64,000 bases of DNA from Sulfuricystis multivorans (GCF_003966565.1 NZ_AP018718.1:1612001-1676000); one strand, 5' to 3'. Shown: positions 52,653-61,237, numbered from the stretch's first letter. Numbers and translations: made by a program. Notes: a model not told the origin generated them from the sequence alone.

Positions 52653-54014
52653 TCAATAGGAATAACGCAGCTCGGTATAGACCCGATCCTGCGCACTGTA
52701 ACGCCCGAAGTAGCCGAGGGTCGGGCCGTGGAACACATCCGCGCCGAATACCAGCCGCCAATTTTTTTCGAACATCCAGCTGAGCTTCGGCCGCAGCATC
52801 CAGTCGCTCCGGTTCAGGCTCGCGACCCAGAGCACCTCGGCTTCGAGCCTCGGCCGCAATTTTCCATTTACAAATACACTATAGCCATTCTCACGCTTTT
52901 CTTGCAGCAAATCCGGATCGCGGGCATTCGTCACCATGCTCTGGAAAAACTGCAGATTGAGCCGCGTTTCCGCAGGTAACACGAAGTCGAACCCCACCAC
53001 CCAATCGAGCGTGTTCTGACGCGCCAGCCCATCGTCATCGGCAAGGCGCAGCACGGTCAAACCTCTCCCCTTCGTATAAACCGCCTCGGCCTTGAGCACC
53101 ATCGCGCCGAAGTCTTTAGCCAGCGTGCCGCCGAATTGGCTGATACGGTCATGGCGCGCCTCGTAACTGATCACACCTGCGACACCATCGACCGTGCGGT
53201 AGAACGTCGGTGTCGCATCGGTGCTGCGGTAGTAGAACGCAGAAACGTCCCAACCATTCTTCAGCCAGCCGGCCCGCAGACCATAGTTGCCATTGGCGGG
53301 GCGCCGTGAAGGCTTCTGTTCATTGCGATAGCGGGTCACGTAGCCCGGATATTCGGGCTGCCTCGGGAAGAATTCCGCGCCGGACTTGCCGGTTTCGTCG
53401 TAGCTCGGCACGGGGATCCAGAGCAATTCGCCGTGGAAGTCACCACTGAAGTATTCGGCACGTGCCGCCCACTGCGGAATGCGCATGAGGTTGAATTCGG
53501 GCAGGATGAATTCGCGCATGTCACGGGCCGAGACGACATCGGCGAAGAACAACCCGACCATCTCGCCCCAGATCACGTGTTGGCGCCCCAAACGGAAGTC
53601 CCAATCCCCCGCACCGACATCGAGGTAATTCTCGCGTAGCGAGACATTGAAGCGCTGATCATCGGCGACAGCGGCGGGATAGTGGTCGGTAACATCATAG
53701 ACCGCGTCATAGTCGGCGCGCGCGCTCAATTTCCATTTAAGGCCCTCGCCGAGTCGGCCATTGGCACCGACTTCGATGCGGCCGAGCATCTTCGACCAAT
53801 GCACCGGTCGGCTCGTCGTGCGTGCCAGCTCGAATTGCGCGAAACCATGCAGGCCCGCAGCCCCATGTCCGGCCTGCGCCGCCATACGGGCATCGTCCCG
53901 AGCGGCCTCGCGCAGCAACGCCTCGATGTCTTCCGGAACATTCTCGGCAGTTGCGGAACCCGCCATCAAGCAGATGAGTGCAATGAGCCAACCACTCTTC
54001 AAAGCCAATTTCAT
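52653..54014 (-). CDS. DUF1302-like outer-membrane barrel protein
   Basis: A 453-residue exported protein. The signal peptide (LALKSGWLIALICLMAGSATA) is followed by a helical stretch (30-60), then porin-like beta strands throughout with GRQHVIWGEMVGLFFADVVS, characteristic of DUF1302/outer-membrane efflux porin relatives, ending in an aromatic strand (RVYTELRYSY). It would form an outer-membrane channel. The ATG at 54014 is 1 base past the stop of the LolD-like ATPase gene, so the two are co-translated. This suggests it is the exit point of the split ABC system. Family placement is by motif and topology only. Confidence 0.7.
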   Translation of the reverse strand: MKLALKSGWLIALICLMAGSATAENVPEDIEALLREAARDDARMAAQAGHGAAGLHGFAQFELARTTSRPVHWSKMLGRIEVGANGRLGEGLKWKLSARADYDAVYDVTDHYPAAVADDQRFNVSLRENYLDVGAGDWDFRLGRQHVIWGEMVGLFFADVVSARDMREFILPEFNLMRIPQWAARAEYFSGDFHGELLWIPVPSYDETGKSGAEFFPRQPEYPGYVTRYRNEQKPSRRPANGNYGLRAGWLKNGWDVSAFYYRSTDATPTFYRTVDGVAGVISYEARHDRISQFGGTLAKDFGAMVLKAEAVYTKGRGLTVLRLADDDGLARQNTLDWVVGFDFVLPAETRLNLQFFQSMVTNARDPDLLQEKRENGYSVFVNGKLRPRLEAEVLWVASLNRSDWMLRPKLSWMFEKNWRLVFGADVFHGPTLGYFGRYSAQDRVYTELRYSY

Positions 54015-54015
54015 T

Positions 54016-54801
54016 TCATTCTCCCAAGCCGTCGAGACTGACGCCTTCGTCCTCGGCGCCCAGCACCAGCTCGCTGCCACGACGATGAAGGTTGATCGTT
54101 CCCCATTGCTTGCCTTTGCGAACGCCGAGCTGCCAGAGCACCCCATCCTCGATACGCACCAGGCGATTGGACATTTCCATCACACGTTGGTCATGAGTGG
54201 AAAAAATGAAGGTCGTGCCCAGTTCCTTGTTGATCTTGCGCATCAAACGGAGAATTTCCGTGCCGGTGGTCTGGTCCAGGTTTGCGGTCGGCTCATCGGC
54301 GAGCACGATGTCGGGTTGGATCGCCAAGGCGCGTGCGATCGCAACGCGCTGACGCTGACCACCACTCAGCTGGTTGGGCCGATGATCGGCATACTTGCTC
54401 AGCCCGACCATGCTCAGATAAAACGCCACACGCCTGCGCCGTTCCTCCTTCGAGACATCCTTGCGATAGAGCAACGGATATTCGACGTTCTCGGCAGCCG
54501 TCAATACCGGGAAAAGGTTGAAGGTTTGAAAAATGAAGCCGATCTTGTGGGCCCGCAGATCCGCCATTTGATCGCTCGTCCAGTTCGTGACATCCTGATC
54601 GTTGATGTAGATCCAGCCCTCCGTCGGCCGATCGATGCAACCGATCAGGTTCAGCAAGGTGGTCTTGCCACTACCAGAGGGGCCTGCAATCGCCATGAAG
54701 ACGCCTCGTTCGATATGCAGTGTAATATCCGACAATGCCTGAACGATCTGATCGCCCAGCAAATATTCCTTGAACACCCGCTCGATACGCACCACATACA
54801 T
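54016..54801 (-). CDS. ABC transporter ATPase, LolD/MacB-like
   Basis: A 261-residue ATPase. Walker A is IAGPSGSGKTTLLNLIG, the Q loop is FIFQTFNLFPVLTAAENVEY, the signature is NQLSGGQRQRVAIARALA, Walker B is PDIVLADEPTANLDQTT and the H-loop is FSTHDQR. This is the LolD/MacB/FtsE subgroup. It has a roughly 35-residue C-terminal extension beyond the usual 225. Its permeases are not adjacent but at 45559-48010. It heads a minus-strand operon with the DUF1302-like, acyltransferase and PaaK-like genes, and is divergent from the LolA-like gene. Confidence 0.92.
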   Translation of the reverse strand: MYVVRIERVFKEYLLGDQIVQALSDITLHIERGVFMAIAGPSGSGKTTLLNLIGCIDRPTEGWIYINDQDVTNWTSDQMADLRAHKIGFIFQTFNLFPVLTAAENVEYPLLYRKDVSKEERRRRVAFYLSMVGLSKYADHRPNQLSGGQRQRVAIARALAIQPDIVLADEPTANLDQTTGTEILRLMRKINKELGTTFIFSTHDQRVMEMSNRLVRIEDGVLWQLGVRKGKQWGTINLHRRGSELVLGAEDEGVSLDGLGE

Positions 54802-54885
54802 CGCTGACTCCGATTGGCGAGCCGAGATTCACCGGCGATTTTCCCCACTCTTTTCACACGGTGACATTTGAAACGAGGTGAAAGC

Positions 54886-55710
54886 ATGCAAATCGCAAGA
54901 GAATCCTGCCATTTCCGGCGCAGTTTGGCAATTCATTTTCATCTGGCATTGATTGGCACTGCCCTTGCGCTGTTTGCGAGTGGCCCTGTGCTGGCGCAGA
55001 GCCCATCAGGCCAGGTGGCCGAGGAAACTCCTGCCGACCCCCTTGCCCAGGAGATTTTGCTCAAGGCCGACCAAATCCGTTTCCCGAAAGAAAGTTTTCA
55101 GGTCGACATCAACATCATTTCAAAGCAAGCCGACCAAACCACCGAGACGAAAAAGTATCAGGTTCTTTCGAAAGGCAACGACAAAACCGTCGTCATTACC
55201 ACCGAGCCCGCCTCGGAGCGCGGCCAGACCCTATTGATGAGCGGCCGCGACCTCTGGATCTTTCTGCCCGAGGTATCACAGCCCGTTCGTCTGTCTCTGG
55301 CTCAGCGGCTGACCGGCCAAGTTGCCAATGGCGACCTCGCACGCGCCAACTTTTCCGGTGACTACCATCCCCGTATCTTGCGCAACGAGACGATCGACGG
55401 AGAAAGTTACCACGTGCTCGAACTGCGCGCGGTGGACCGCAGTGTCACCTATCCGCGGGTACTGTACTGGGTAAACCAGAAGAACGCCCAACCGTTCAAG
55501 GCAGAGTTCTATTCGCTCTCGAATCGGTTACTGAAGACCTGCCGTTACGAAAACTTCCGCAATCTGGCGGGCAAGCTGCGCCCCACGCGCCTCGTCATGG
55601 AGAACGCCCTGCGTGCCGGGGAGGTGTCGATCCTCGAATACAACGACATGAAGATCCGCGAACTGCCGGACAAGTTCTTCACCAAAGAGTATCTGAAGAA
55701 ACTCGACTGA
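54886..55710 (+). CDS. LolA-like outer-membrane lipoprotein-sorting protein
   Basis: A 274-residue periplasmic protein of the LolA_like family (PF17131). A signal peptide (LALIGTALALFASGPVLA) is followed by ADQIRFPKESFQVDINIISK, ITTEPASERGQTLLMSGRDL, WIFLPEVSQPVRLSLAQRLT and LRPTRLVMENALRAGEVSIL, a half-barrel able to hold a lipid. The ATG at 54886 has a GAGGTG ribosome site; 54868 would be TTG. It is divergent from the LolD-like ATPase, so with the two FtsX permeases and the barrel it completes a Lol-like set for moving a lipidated product to the outer membrane. Cargo not identified. Confidence 0.88.
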   Translation: MQIARESCHFRRSLAIHFHLALIGTALALFASGPVLAQSPSGQVAEETPADPLAQEILLKADQIRFPKESFQVDINIISKQADQTTETKKYQVLSKGNDKTVVITTEPASERGQTLLMSGRDLWIFLPEVSQPVRLSLAQRLTGQVANGDLARANFSGDYHPRILRNETIDGESYHVLELRAVDRSVTYPRVLYWVNQKNAQPFKAEFYSLSNRLLKTCRYENFRNLAGKLRPTRLVMENALRAGEVSILEYNDMKIRELPDKFFTKEYLKKLD

Positions 55711-55724
55711 GTTTCACGTCGGGT

Positions 55725-56735
55725 TCAGCCCGAATATCCATCCGGATTGGCGCTCTGCCAACGCCAGGCATCGATGCACATCGCGGCGAGGTCTTTTTCG
55801 GCGCGCCAGCCGAGTACTCGTGCGGCGAGCGTCGGATCGGCATAACAGGTCGCGACGTCCCCGGGCCGGCGCGGTGCGATCCGGTAAGGCACTTTGCGGC
55901 CGCTGGCGGCCTCGAAGGCCTTGACCATTTCGAGCACTGAATAGCCACGGCCGGTGCCGAGATTGACGGTCAGCAGCCCGCCCTGCCGCTCGAGCGCGGC
56001 CAGCGCAGCGAGATGCCCCTTGGCGAGATCGACGACGTGGATGTAATCGCGCACGCCGGTGCCATCCGGTGTCGGGTAGTCTTTGCCGAACACCGAGAGG
56101 AACGGGAGCTTGCCGACCGCCACCTGAGCGACATAGGGCATCAGGTTGTTGGGAATGCCGTTCGGGTCCTCGCCGATGCGCCCGGAAGGATGCGCGCCGA
56201 CCGGGTTGAAATAGCGTAGCAACGCGATCTTCCAGTCCGGTTCGGCGCGATGGAGATCGCGTAGCATGTCCTCGATCATCAGCTTCGAGCGGCCATAAGG
56301 ATTAGTCGCCGACAGCGGGGCATCCTCGCGGATCGGCACACTGGCCGGATCGCCATAGACGGTGGCCGACGAGGAGAACACCAGGGTCTTCACCCCTGTC
56401 TCGGCCATCGTTTCGAACAGGGCGATGCTGCCCGAGACGTTGTTGTCGTAGTAACGCAGCGGCTGGGCGACCGATTCGCCGACCGCTTTTAGGCCGGCGA
56501 AATGGATCACCGCGTCGCAGCCATTCAGCGCCGTGCGTAGCGCGCCGCGATCACGGATGTCACCGCGCACGAATTCTGGCCGTACCCCGGCGATCTCGGC
56601 GATGCGCTCCAGCACCGCCAGTTTACTGTTGGACAGGTTGTCGAGGATCCTGACCCGATGCCCGGCGGCGATGAGCTCGACGCAGGTATGGCTGCCGATG
56701 TAGCCAAGCCCGCCAGTGACGAGGCAGAAGGCCAT
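55725..56735 (-). CDS. galE: UDP-glucose 4-epimerase
   Basis: A 336-residue SDR: CLVTGGLGYIGSHTCVELIA (NAD motif), HFAGLKAVGESVAQPLRYYD, SSSATVYGDP, NPYGRSKLMIEDML (catalytic Tyr/Lys), LRYFNPVGAHPSGRIGEDPN and GTGVRDYIHVVDLAKGH. These are classic GalE. It makes UDP-Gal from UDP-Glc for EPS or LPS. The ATG at 56735 follows the response regulator stop by 5 bases, so it may share the regulator's transcript. It faces the LolA-like gene convergently with 14 bases between stops. Confidence 0.96.
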   Translation of the reverse strand: MAFCLVTGGLGYIGSHTCVELIAAGHRVRILDNLSNSKLAVLERIAEIAGVRPEFVRGDIRDRGALRTALNGCDAVIHFAGLKAVGESVAQPLRYYDNNVSGSIALFETMAETGVKTLVFSSSATVYGDPASVPIREDAPLSATNPYGRSKLMIEDMLRDLHRAEPDWKIALLRYFNPVGAHPSGRIGEDPNGIPNNLMPYVAQVAVGKLPFLSVFGKDYPTPDGTGVRDYIHVVDLAKGHLAALAALERQGGLLTVNLGTGRGYSVLEMVKAFEAASGRKVPYRIAPRRPGDVATCYADPTLAARVLGWRAEKDLAAMCIDAWRWQSANPDGYSG

Positions 56736-56740
56736 GATCG

Positions 56741-57424
56741 TCACCGAACCTTGCCTTGGCTGACCGCTTTCTGCTCGACGGCGAACACGGCCGCCTCGAC
56801 GCGCGAGGTCAGGTTCAGCTTGGCGAGGATGTGACGCACATGGAGTTTGACGGTGTCGTGGCTGATGTCGAGCGCGCGGCCGATCGCCTTGTTCGACAGG
56901 CCCTGGGCGAGATAGTCGAGGATCTCGCGCTCGCGCGCGGTGAGCTGCTGAAGGGCATCGGCCTTGGCCGGCTGCCCACCGCCCTGCAGCAGGCTCACCA
57001 GCTTCAGCGTCATCGCTGGCGCAACCACGGTCTCGCCGCGCATCGCACGCTGCACGGCATCGACGACGTCGTCCGGCTCCATGTCCTTCAGCAAATAGCC
57101 TTGTGCACCCGCCGCCATCGCGCTGGCGAGGTCTTCCTGGTCGTCGCTGACGGTGAGCACCAGCATCGGACCGTGCCAGCCGGCAGCGCGAATCTGCCGC
57201 AAGAGCGCCAGCCCCCCATGAGGCGGCATGTTCAGATCGGTGATGACGACATCGAAAGGCTCGCTTTGCAACAGTTTCAGCGCTTCGTCGCCATTGCCGG
57301 CGATGCCCGCGATATGGATCGGGCCGCGCTTTTCGAGCAGCTCGGCCAGCCCTTTGCGGAACAGGGTATGGTCGTCGGCGAGCAGCACGCGAATGCGTTC
57401 GTTCGGCAACAGAACTTCTGTCAT
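56741..57424 (-). CDS. NarL/FixJ-type response regulator
   Basis: A 227-residue regulator. The receiver domain has LLADDHTLFRKGL, Asp63 in DVVITDLNMPPHGG, and TVSDDQEDLASAM. The LuxR-type HTH is LTAREREILDYLAQGLSNKA followed by IGRALDISHDTVKLHVRHIL. It overlaps the histidine kinase gene by ATGA, so it is the kinase's partner. The sister gene downstream is galE, a possible target or just a neighbour. It is not an acyl-HSL receptor: the N-terminal domain is a receiver. Confidence 0.95.
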   Translation of the reverse strand: MTEVLLPNERIRVLLADDHTLFRKGLAELLEKRGPIHIAGIAGNGDEALKLLQSEPFDVVITDLNMPPHGGLALLRQIRAAGWHGPMLVLTVSDDQEDLASAMAAGAQGYLLKDMEPDDVVDAVQRAMRGETVVAPAMTLKLVSLLQGGGQPAKADALQQLTAREREILDYLAQGLSNKAIGRALDISHDTVKLHVRHILAKLNLTSRVEAAVFAVEQKAVSQGKVR

Positions 57425-58668
57425 GGGGCAACCTTGTGGTTACTCGGTCCGATGGCCGGAAAGGTCAGACGCACGCGAAAGCCGCCCTCTGGCAGGTTGG
57501 CCACTTCGACGCGGCCGCCGATCAGTCGCGCGCGTTCGCGCATGATCGACAAGCCGAAATGATCGCGCAGCTGCGGAATATCGTCCAATTCGCCACTACG
57601 GTTGGCAATGGCGAAGAAGTTCGGGCCGCCCCGACCGTTGTCGTCGATGGTGACCACATAGTAATCGCCGGCGCCTTCGAGGGTCAGTCGGGCACGGCTA
57701 GCGCCAGAATGACGGCTGACATTCGCCAGCGCCTCCTGGACGATGAAGAACACCTGGGCCTCCTGATCGACCGACAGGCGCAGATCGACGATACGGTTGC
57801 AATAATCCAGCGCGATCCCGGTGCGGTCCTGAAACGTCGCAGCGATGTTGGCCAGCGCCTGCTGCAGACCCATCGGGTCCATGCGACTGCGGAACTGCAC
57901 CAGCAGCTCGCGCAGCTGACGGTAAGCCTCATCCACCGCCTGGCCAACATCGTTGGCATATTTGACGGCCAACTCGCCATTCACGCCGGAGGAATCGCAC
58001 AAGGCGTCCTGCAGCAGGGCGATGCGCACTTTCATGTAAGCGAGCGTCTGCGCCAGCGAATCATGCACCTCGGCCGCCATCATCTGGCGCTCGTTCATCA
58101 GCTTGATGCGCAGGTTCTCGCGTTTCAGATGGGCGTTTTCGAGCGCCATGCCGAGATGCTCGCCGATCGAGCGAAACAGCAGCGCGACTTCTTCGGGAAG
58201 TTCGAAACGCTCGGGCAAGAACAGGTTGTAAATGCCTTGCAATTGGCCGCCATGCTGCAGCGGCACGACCACCATCGCCTGGCAGTCGTTTCCGAAATAG
58301 GAATGATGCGTGCGTTTCGCGCACGCGCCCAGATCGATTTCGTAGCGGGAATGCTCGTCGAGTAGCGCCCCGCCGCAATGCCCGCAGTCGATCGGCACCA
58401 GGCGCTCGCGTTCAACCACCGCGCGCGGTAGCCCCCGCGCCGCGACCAGCCTCAGATGCTTGCCGTCCGTGGTGACGACGCGCACCGCACCGGCGCTTGC
58501 CTTGGCCAGCTTGAGCATCGTGCCGAGGAAGCGACCGAGCAGTTCCTCGACGTCGTCCTCGTCCGCGAGGTTTGCCGATACCTCGGAAAAGATGTCGAGC
58601 ACCTGCAGCCGGGTGCGTTCGTCGGCTTCGACCTCCGGCAGCTCATTCGGATACTCGGGGGCGTTCAT
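57421..58668 (-). CDS. GAF-domain sensor histidine kinase (NarX/DegS-type)
   Basis: A 415-residue cytoplasmic kinase. A GAF domain covers about 40-180, then the HisKA_3 box AEVHDSLAQTLAYMKVRIAL (His201), and an HATPase_c domain with FFIVQEALANVSRHSGAS and DDNGRGGPNFF, HFGLSIMRERARLIGG. There are no membrane helices. The GAF domain has cysteines 95, 98, 116 and 129 (IDCGHCGG, GACAKR, NDCQ), a CxxC-containing cluster that could bind a metal or respond to redox state. It overlaps the response regulator. Stimulus unknown. Confidence 0.93.
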   Translation of the reverse strand: MNAPEYPNELPEVEADERTRLQVLDIFSEVSANLADEDDVEELLGRFLGTMLKLAKASAGAVRVVTTDGKHLRLVAARGLPRAVVERERLVPIDCGHCGGALLDEHSRYEIDLGACAKRTHHSYFGNDCQAMVVVPLQHGGQLQGIYNLFLPERFELPEEVALLFRSIGEHLGMALENAHLKRENLRIKLMNERQMMAAEVHDSLAQTLAYMKVRIALLQDALCDSSGVNGELAVKYANDVGQAVDEAYRQLRELLVQFRSRMDPMGLQQALANIAATFQDRTGIALDYCNRIVDLRLSVDQEAQVFFIVQEALANVSRHSGASRARLTLEGAGDYYVVTIDDNGRGGPNFFAIANRSGELDDIPQLRDHFGLSIMRERARLIGGRVEVANLPEGGFRVRLTFPAIGPSNHKVAP

Positions 58669-58728
58669 CGGGCTGGCTCGATACGCAAGTTCGGGAAAGG
58701 CATTTTAACTTGCAAGCACGGGCCAGAG

Positions 58729-59292
58729 TCAGAGCGGCAGTGGCCATGCCCCGCTCATGGTTTTCTCGGCCCAAAGCAGCGCCGCGATGGTCTTGCCATC
58801 GGTGATGTCGCCATCACGCACCGCCAGCAGCGCATCGGCGAGGGAGAGCTCGCAGAGCTCGACTATCTCGCCATCGTCGAGCGCCGCGCCGACGAAGGAA
58901 AGCCCTTTGGCCCAGAAGATCTCGATGCGCTCGTCCGAATAGCCGATGCAGTTATGCAGCGTGCCCAGATGCCGCCAAGTCTTCGCCTTGTAGCCGGTTT
59001 CCTCGCGCAGCTCGCGGCGGGCGGTGTCGAGGATGTGCTCGCCCGGATCGATCTTGCCAGCAGGAATTTCGAGAAACACCCGGCGCAACGGATGGCGATA
59101 CTGGCGCTCGAACAGCAGCTTGCCGTTGTCGAGCACGGCGAGGATCGCCACCGCACCCGGATGCTTCACATACTCGCGCCACGATTCGGTGCCGTCTGGC
59201 AGGCGCACCTTGTCGGAGAAGACCTTCAAGAGCCGACCGTCGAAAACCAGCTCGCTTTCGAGCGTTTCCTCGATGAATTCGCTTTCATCCAT
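58729..59292 (-). CDS. Nudix hydrolase, ADP-ribose pyrophosphatase type
   Basis: A 187-residue Nudix enzyme with the box GKIDPGEHILDTARRELREE ending in TGY, plus RQYRHPLRRVFLEIPAG just ahead and WPLPL at the C-terminus. The pattern matches NudF-like ADP-sugar pyrophosphatases. It hydrolyses ADP-ribose or similar nucleotide sugars in the cytosol. A housekeeping gene outside the EPS locus; the gap of 60 bases to the kinase gene suggests independent transcription. Confidence 0.93.
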   Translation of the reverse strand: MDESEFIEETLESELVFDGRLLKVFSDKVRLPDGTESWREYVKHPGAVAILAVLDNGKLLFERQYRHPLRRVFLEIPAGKIDPGEHILDTARRELREETGYKAKTWRHLGTLHNCIGYSDERIEIFWAKGLSFVGAALDDGEIVELCELSLADALLAVRDGDITDGKTIAALLWAEKTMSGAWPLPL

Positions 59293-59392
59293 ACCGTTTG
59301 CAGGGGATTGATTCGTCTTGAACTTTACCAGATCAGCGATATCTTATGGACAAATCAAGCCGCTTTTTGACCCCAACCCCAGGAGAGAACCC

Positions 59393-59845
59393 ATGTCATT
59401 CATCCCCAACTTCGACAGTGACGGCGTCGTCACGATCAACCGCGTCATCCTCAAGCCACAATTTTCCGTCGAAGACCTCGAGGAGCGCGTCGCGCTGCTG
59501 TGCGAGAACGTCAAGACCTATCATTCGGGTACCGGCTTCATCGGCGGCATGGTGGTGCTGAACAGCGGCCAGGTCTCGAACGAAGGCAGCACCGTCGGCC
59601 AGGCCGTCGCCAGCCCGCTCAAGGACCGCGAAGCGCTGATCATCACCTTCTGGCGCTCGTTCGAAGAGCACGAGGCCTCACACCGCAGTGAGACCTTCCA
59701 GCCACTCTTCAAGCACGTGCTCGAATTGTGCGAGAACGGCAACGAGGAGATTGCCTACCGGATGCTCTGGTCGGGCAAGGCCTACTCACCGAAGGAAGCC
59801 GCCGAAGCCCGCGCCGCGAAAGAGCGCTACCTGAAAGCCGCGTAA
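59393..59845 (+). CDS. hypothetical protein, possibly dimeric alpha/beta-barrel fold
   Basis: A 150-residue cytoplasmic protein I do not recognise. It starts MSFIPNFDSDGVVTINRVIL with an AGGAGAG ribosome site ahead. TYHSGTGFIGGMVVLNSG and ALIITFWRSFEEHEASHRSE resemble the strand-then-W-x-S-x-E-x-H pattern of antibiotic-biosynthesis-monooxygenase-like barrels. The C-terminus is helical (SPKEAAEARAAKERYLKAA). It is a single gene flanked by a terminator (59881-59902) and a dispersed repeat right after its stop. Function unknown. Confidence 0.75.
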   Translation: MSFIPNFDSDGVVTINRVILKPQFSVEDLEERVALLCENVKTYHSGTGFIGGMVVLNSGQVSNEGSTVGQAVASPLKDREALIITFWRSFEEHEASHRSETFQPLFKHVLELCENGNEEIAYRMLWSGKAYSPKEAAEARAAKERYLKAA

Positions 59846-59847
59846 AC

Positions 59848-59867
59848 TCGGCGCTGGCTGGACGGCA
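59848..59867 (-). repeat. dispersed 20-25 bp repeat, copy 5
   Basis: On the minus strand TGCCGTCCAGCCAGCGCCGA then GTTTA, 19 of 20 matches. It begins two bases after the TAA of the hypothetical gene, the same placement (immediately after a stop) as copies 1 and 3. Confidence 0.8.
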
Positions 59868-59880
59868 CTTCCCAAGCAAG

Positions 59881-59902
59881 ACGGGCCTCACGGCCCGTTT
59901 TT
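59881..59902 (+). terminator. rho-independent terminator
   Basis: ACGGGCC-TCAC-GGCCCGT followed by TTTT: a 7-bp GC-rich stem with a 4-base loop and T-run, 36 bases past the stop of the hypothetical gene at 59393-59845. Confidence 0.88.
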
Positions 59903-59961
59903 GCGAGTGTTTTCGAGATTGGGGAAACGCTGAAGAAAGCCGCGAGCGGCAGGCAGCAAGG

Positions 59962-59995
59962 TGCGCGGAGCGCAACGCAGCGTTGCGCCCGCGCA
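59962..59995. repeat. long interrupted hairpin
   Basis: TGCGCG and GCGCAACG (loop CAG) pair with CGTTGCGC and CGCGCA, giving about 14 paired bases with a small bulge. It lies 24 bases past the end of the thiolase gene. No T-run follows on the minus strand, so it could be a REP-like element or a weak transcription stop. Confidence 0.5.
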
Positions 59996-60018
59996 GCAAT
60001 TTATTCAGCGCTTCCTTA

Positions 60019-61203
60019 TCAGACGCGTTCCCAGATCGTCGTGATGCCCTGCCCACCGCCGATGCACATCGTCGCCATGCCGTAGCGGCCGTTGATGCGG
60101 ATCAACTCGTGCAGCAGTTTGGTGATGATCACCGCGCCGGTGGCGCCGACTGGGTGACCAAGCGCGATCGCGCCGCCATTCGGGTTGGTCTTCACCGGGT
60201 CGAGACCGAGGCCGCGGGCGACGGTGATCGACTGCACGGCGAAGGCCTCGTTCGACTCGATGACATCCATCTGGTCGAGCGTGAGCCCCGCTCTTTGCAG
60301 TGCCACCTTGGAAGAGGGAATCGGCCCCTCGCCCATCACATCGTTCGGCACCCCGGCGATCGCGTAAGAAACCAGGCGGGCGATCGGCTTGAAGCCGCCG
60401 GCGGCCGCCTTCGTGGCATCGGCGAGCACCAGGAAGGCGGCCGCGTCGTTGATGCCGGAAGCATTGCCGGCGGTGACCGTGCCGTCCTTCTTGAAGGCCG
60501 GCTTCATCTTCGCCAGCATCTCCATCGTCGTGCCGGGACGCGGATGCTCGTCGGTGTCGAAGACGACCTCGCCTTTGCGCGTCTTCAGCGTGATCGGCAC
60601 GATCTGGCTCTTGAAACGACCCTCGGCGATGGCCCGAGCGGCACGCGCCTGTGATTCGACGGCGAAGGCGTCTTGCTCCTCACGCGTGATGCCGTGCTTG
60701 GCGGCCAGATTTTCGGCCGTAATGCCCATGTGACCGGCGCCGAACGGGTCGGTCAGTACGGCGACCATCGCATCGATCGCCTGCGTGTCACCCATGCGCG
60801 CACCAGAGCGCAGCGTCGGCAGAAGATAGGCGCCGCGCGACATCACTTCGACGCCGCCGCCGATGGCGAAATCGGCATCGCCAAGCATGATCGCCTGGGC
60901 GACATTGACGATCGCCTGCTGCGCAGAGCCGCACAGGCGGTTCACCGCAAAGGCGGTCGAGCTCATCGGCATCCCGCCCTGGATCGTCGCCACCCGGGCG
61001 ACGTAAGGATAGCGCGACTCGGTCGGGATGGTATTGCCGACCGCTGCGAAGCTCACCTGATTGGGATCGACGCCGGCGCGCTCGATCGCGGCCTTGACGA
61101 TGAGCCCACCGAGTTCGGCGGGCTCGATGCCGGCGAGCGAGCCGCCGAAGGTACCGACGGCGGAACGCACGGCGCTCAATACGACAACTTCCTTGCTTGA
61201 CAT
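60019..61203 (-). CDS. acetyl-CoA C-acyltransferase (thiolase)
   Basis: A 394-residue thiolase. The acyl-accepting Cys91 lies in VNRLCGSAQQAIVN, then GGGVEVMSRGAYLLP, NASGINDAAAFLVLADA, the catalytic His in GGAIALGHPVGATGA, and the second Cys in MCIGGGQG. It makes or cleaves acetoacetyl-CoA and longer 3-ketoacyl-CoA (PhaA/BktB type). Its role may be polyhydroxyalkanoate or fatty acid metabolism. Not linked to the EPS genes. The start follows a GGAG ribosome site. Confidence 0.95.
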   Translation of the reverse strand: MSSKEVVVLSAVRSAVGTFGGSLAGIEPAELGGLIVKAAIERAGVDPNQVSFAAVGNTIPTESRYPYVARVATIQGGMPMSSTAFAVNRLCGSAQQAIVNVAQAIMLGDADFAIGGGVEVMSRGAYLLPTLRSGARMGDTQAIDAMVAVLTDPFGAGHMGITAENLAAKHGITREEQDAFAVESQARAARAIAEGRFKSQIVPITLKTRKGEVVFDTDEHPRPGTTMEMLAKMKPAFKKDGTVTAGNASGINDAAAFLVLADATKAAAGGFKPIARLVSYAIAGVPNDVMGEGPIPSSKVALQRAGLTLDQMDVIESNEAFAVQSITVARGLGLDPVKTNPNGGAIALGHPVGATGAVIITKLLHELIRINGRYGMATMCIGGGQGITTIWERV

Positions 61204-61237
61204 TTTCCACTCCTTTTTTATTTGACTGAAAAAGCGA

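Noticed and set aside
56741-57424. LuxR-type HTH protein as receptor for the LuxI-like acyltransferase product
   Set aside because: Its N-terminal half is a phospho-receiver domain paired with a kinase, not an autoinducer-binding domain.
56736-57431. N-terminal extension of GalE to 57431
   Set aside because: The extra 230 codons are the response regulator gene read in another frame; the real GalE start is the ATG at 56735.
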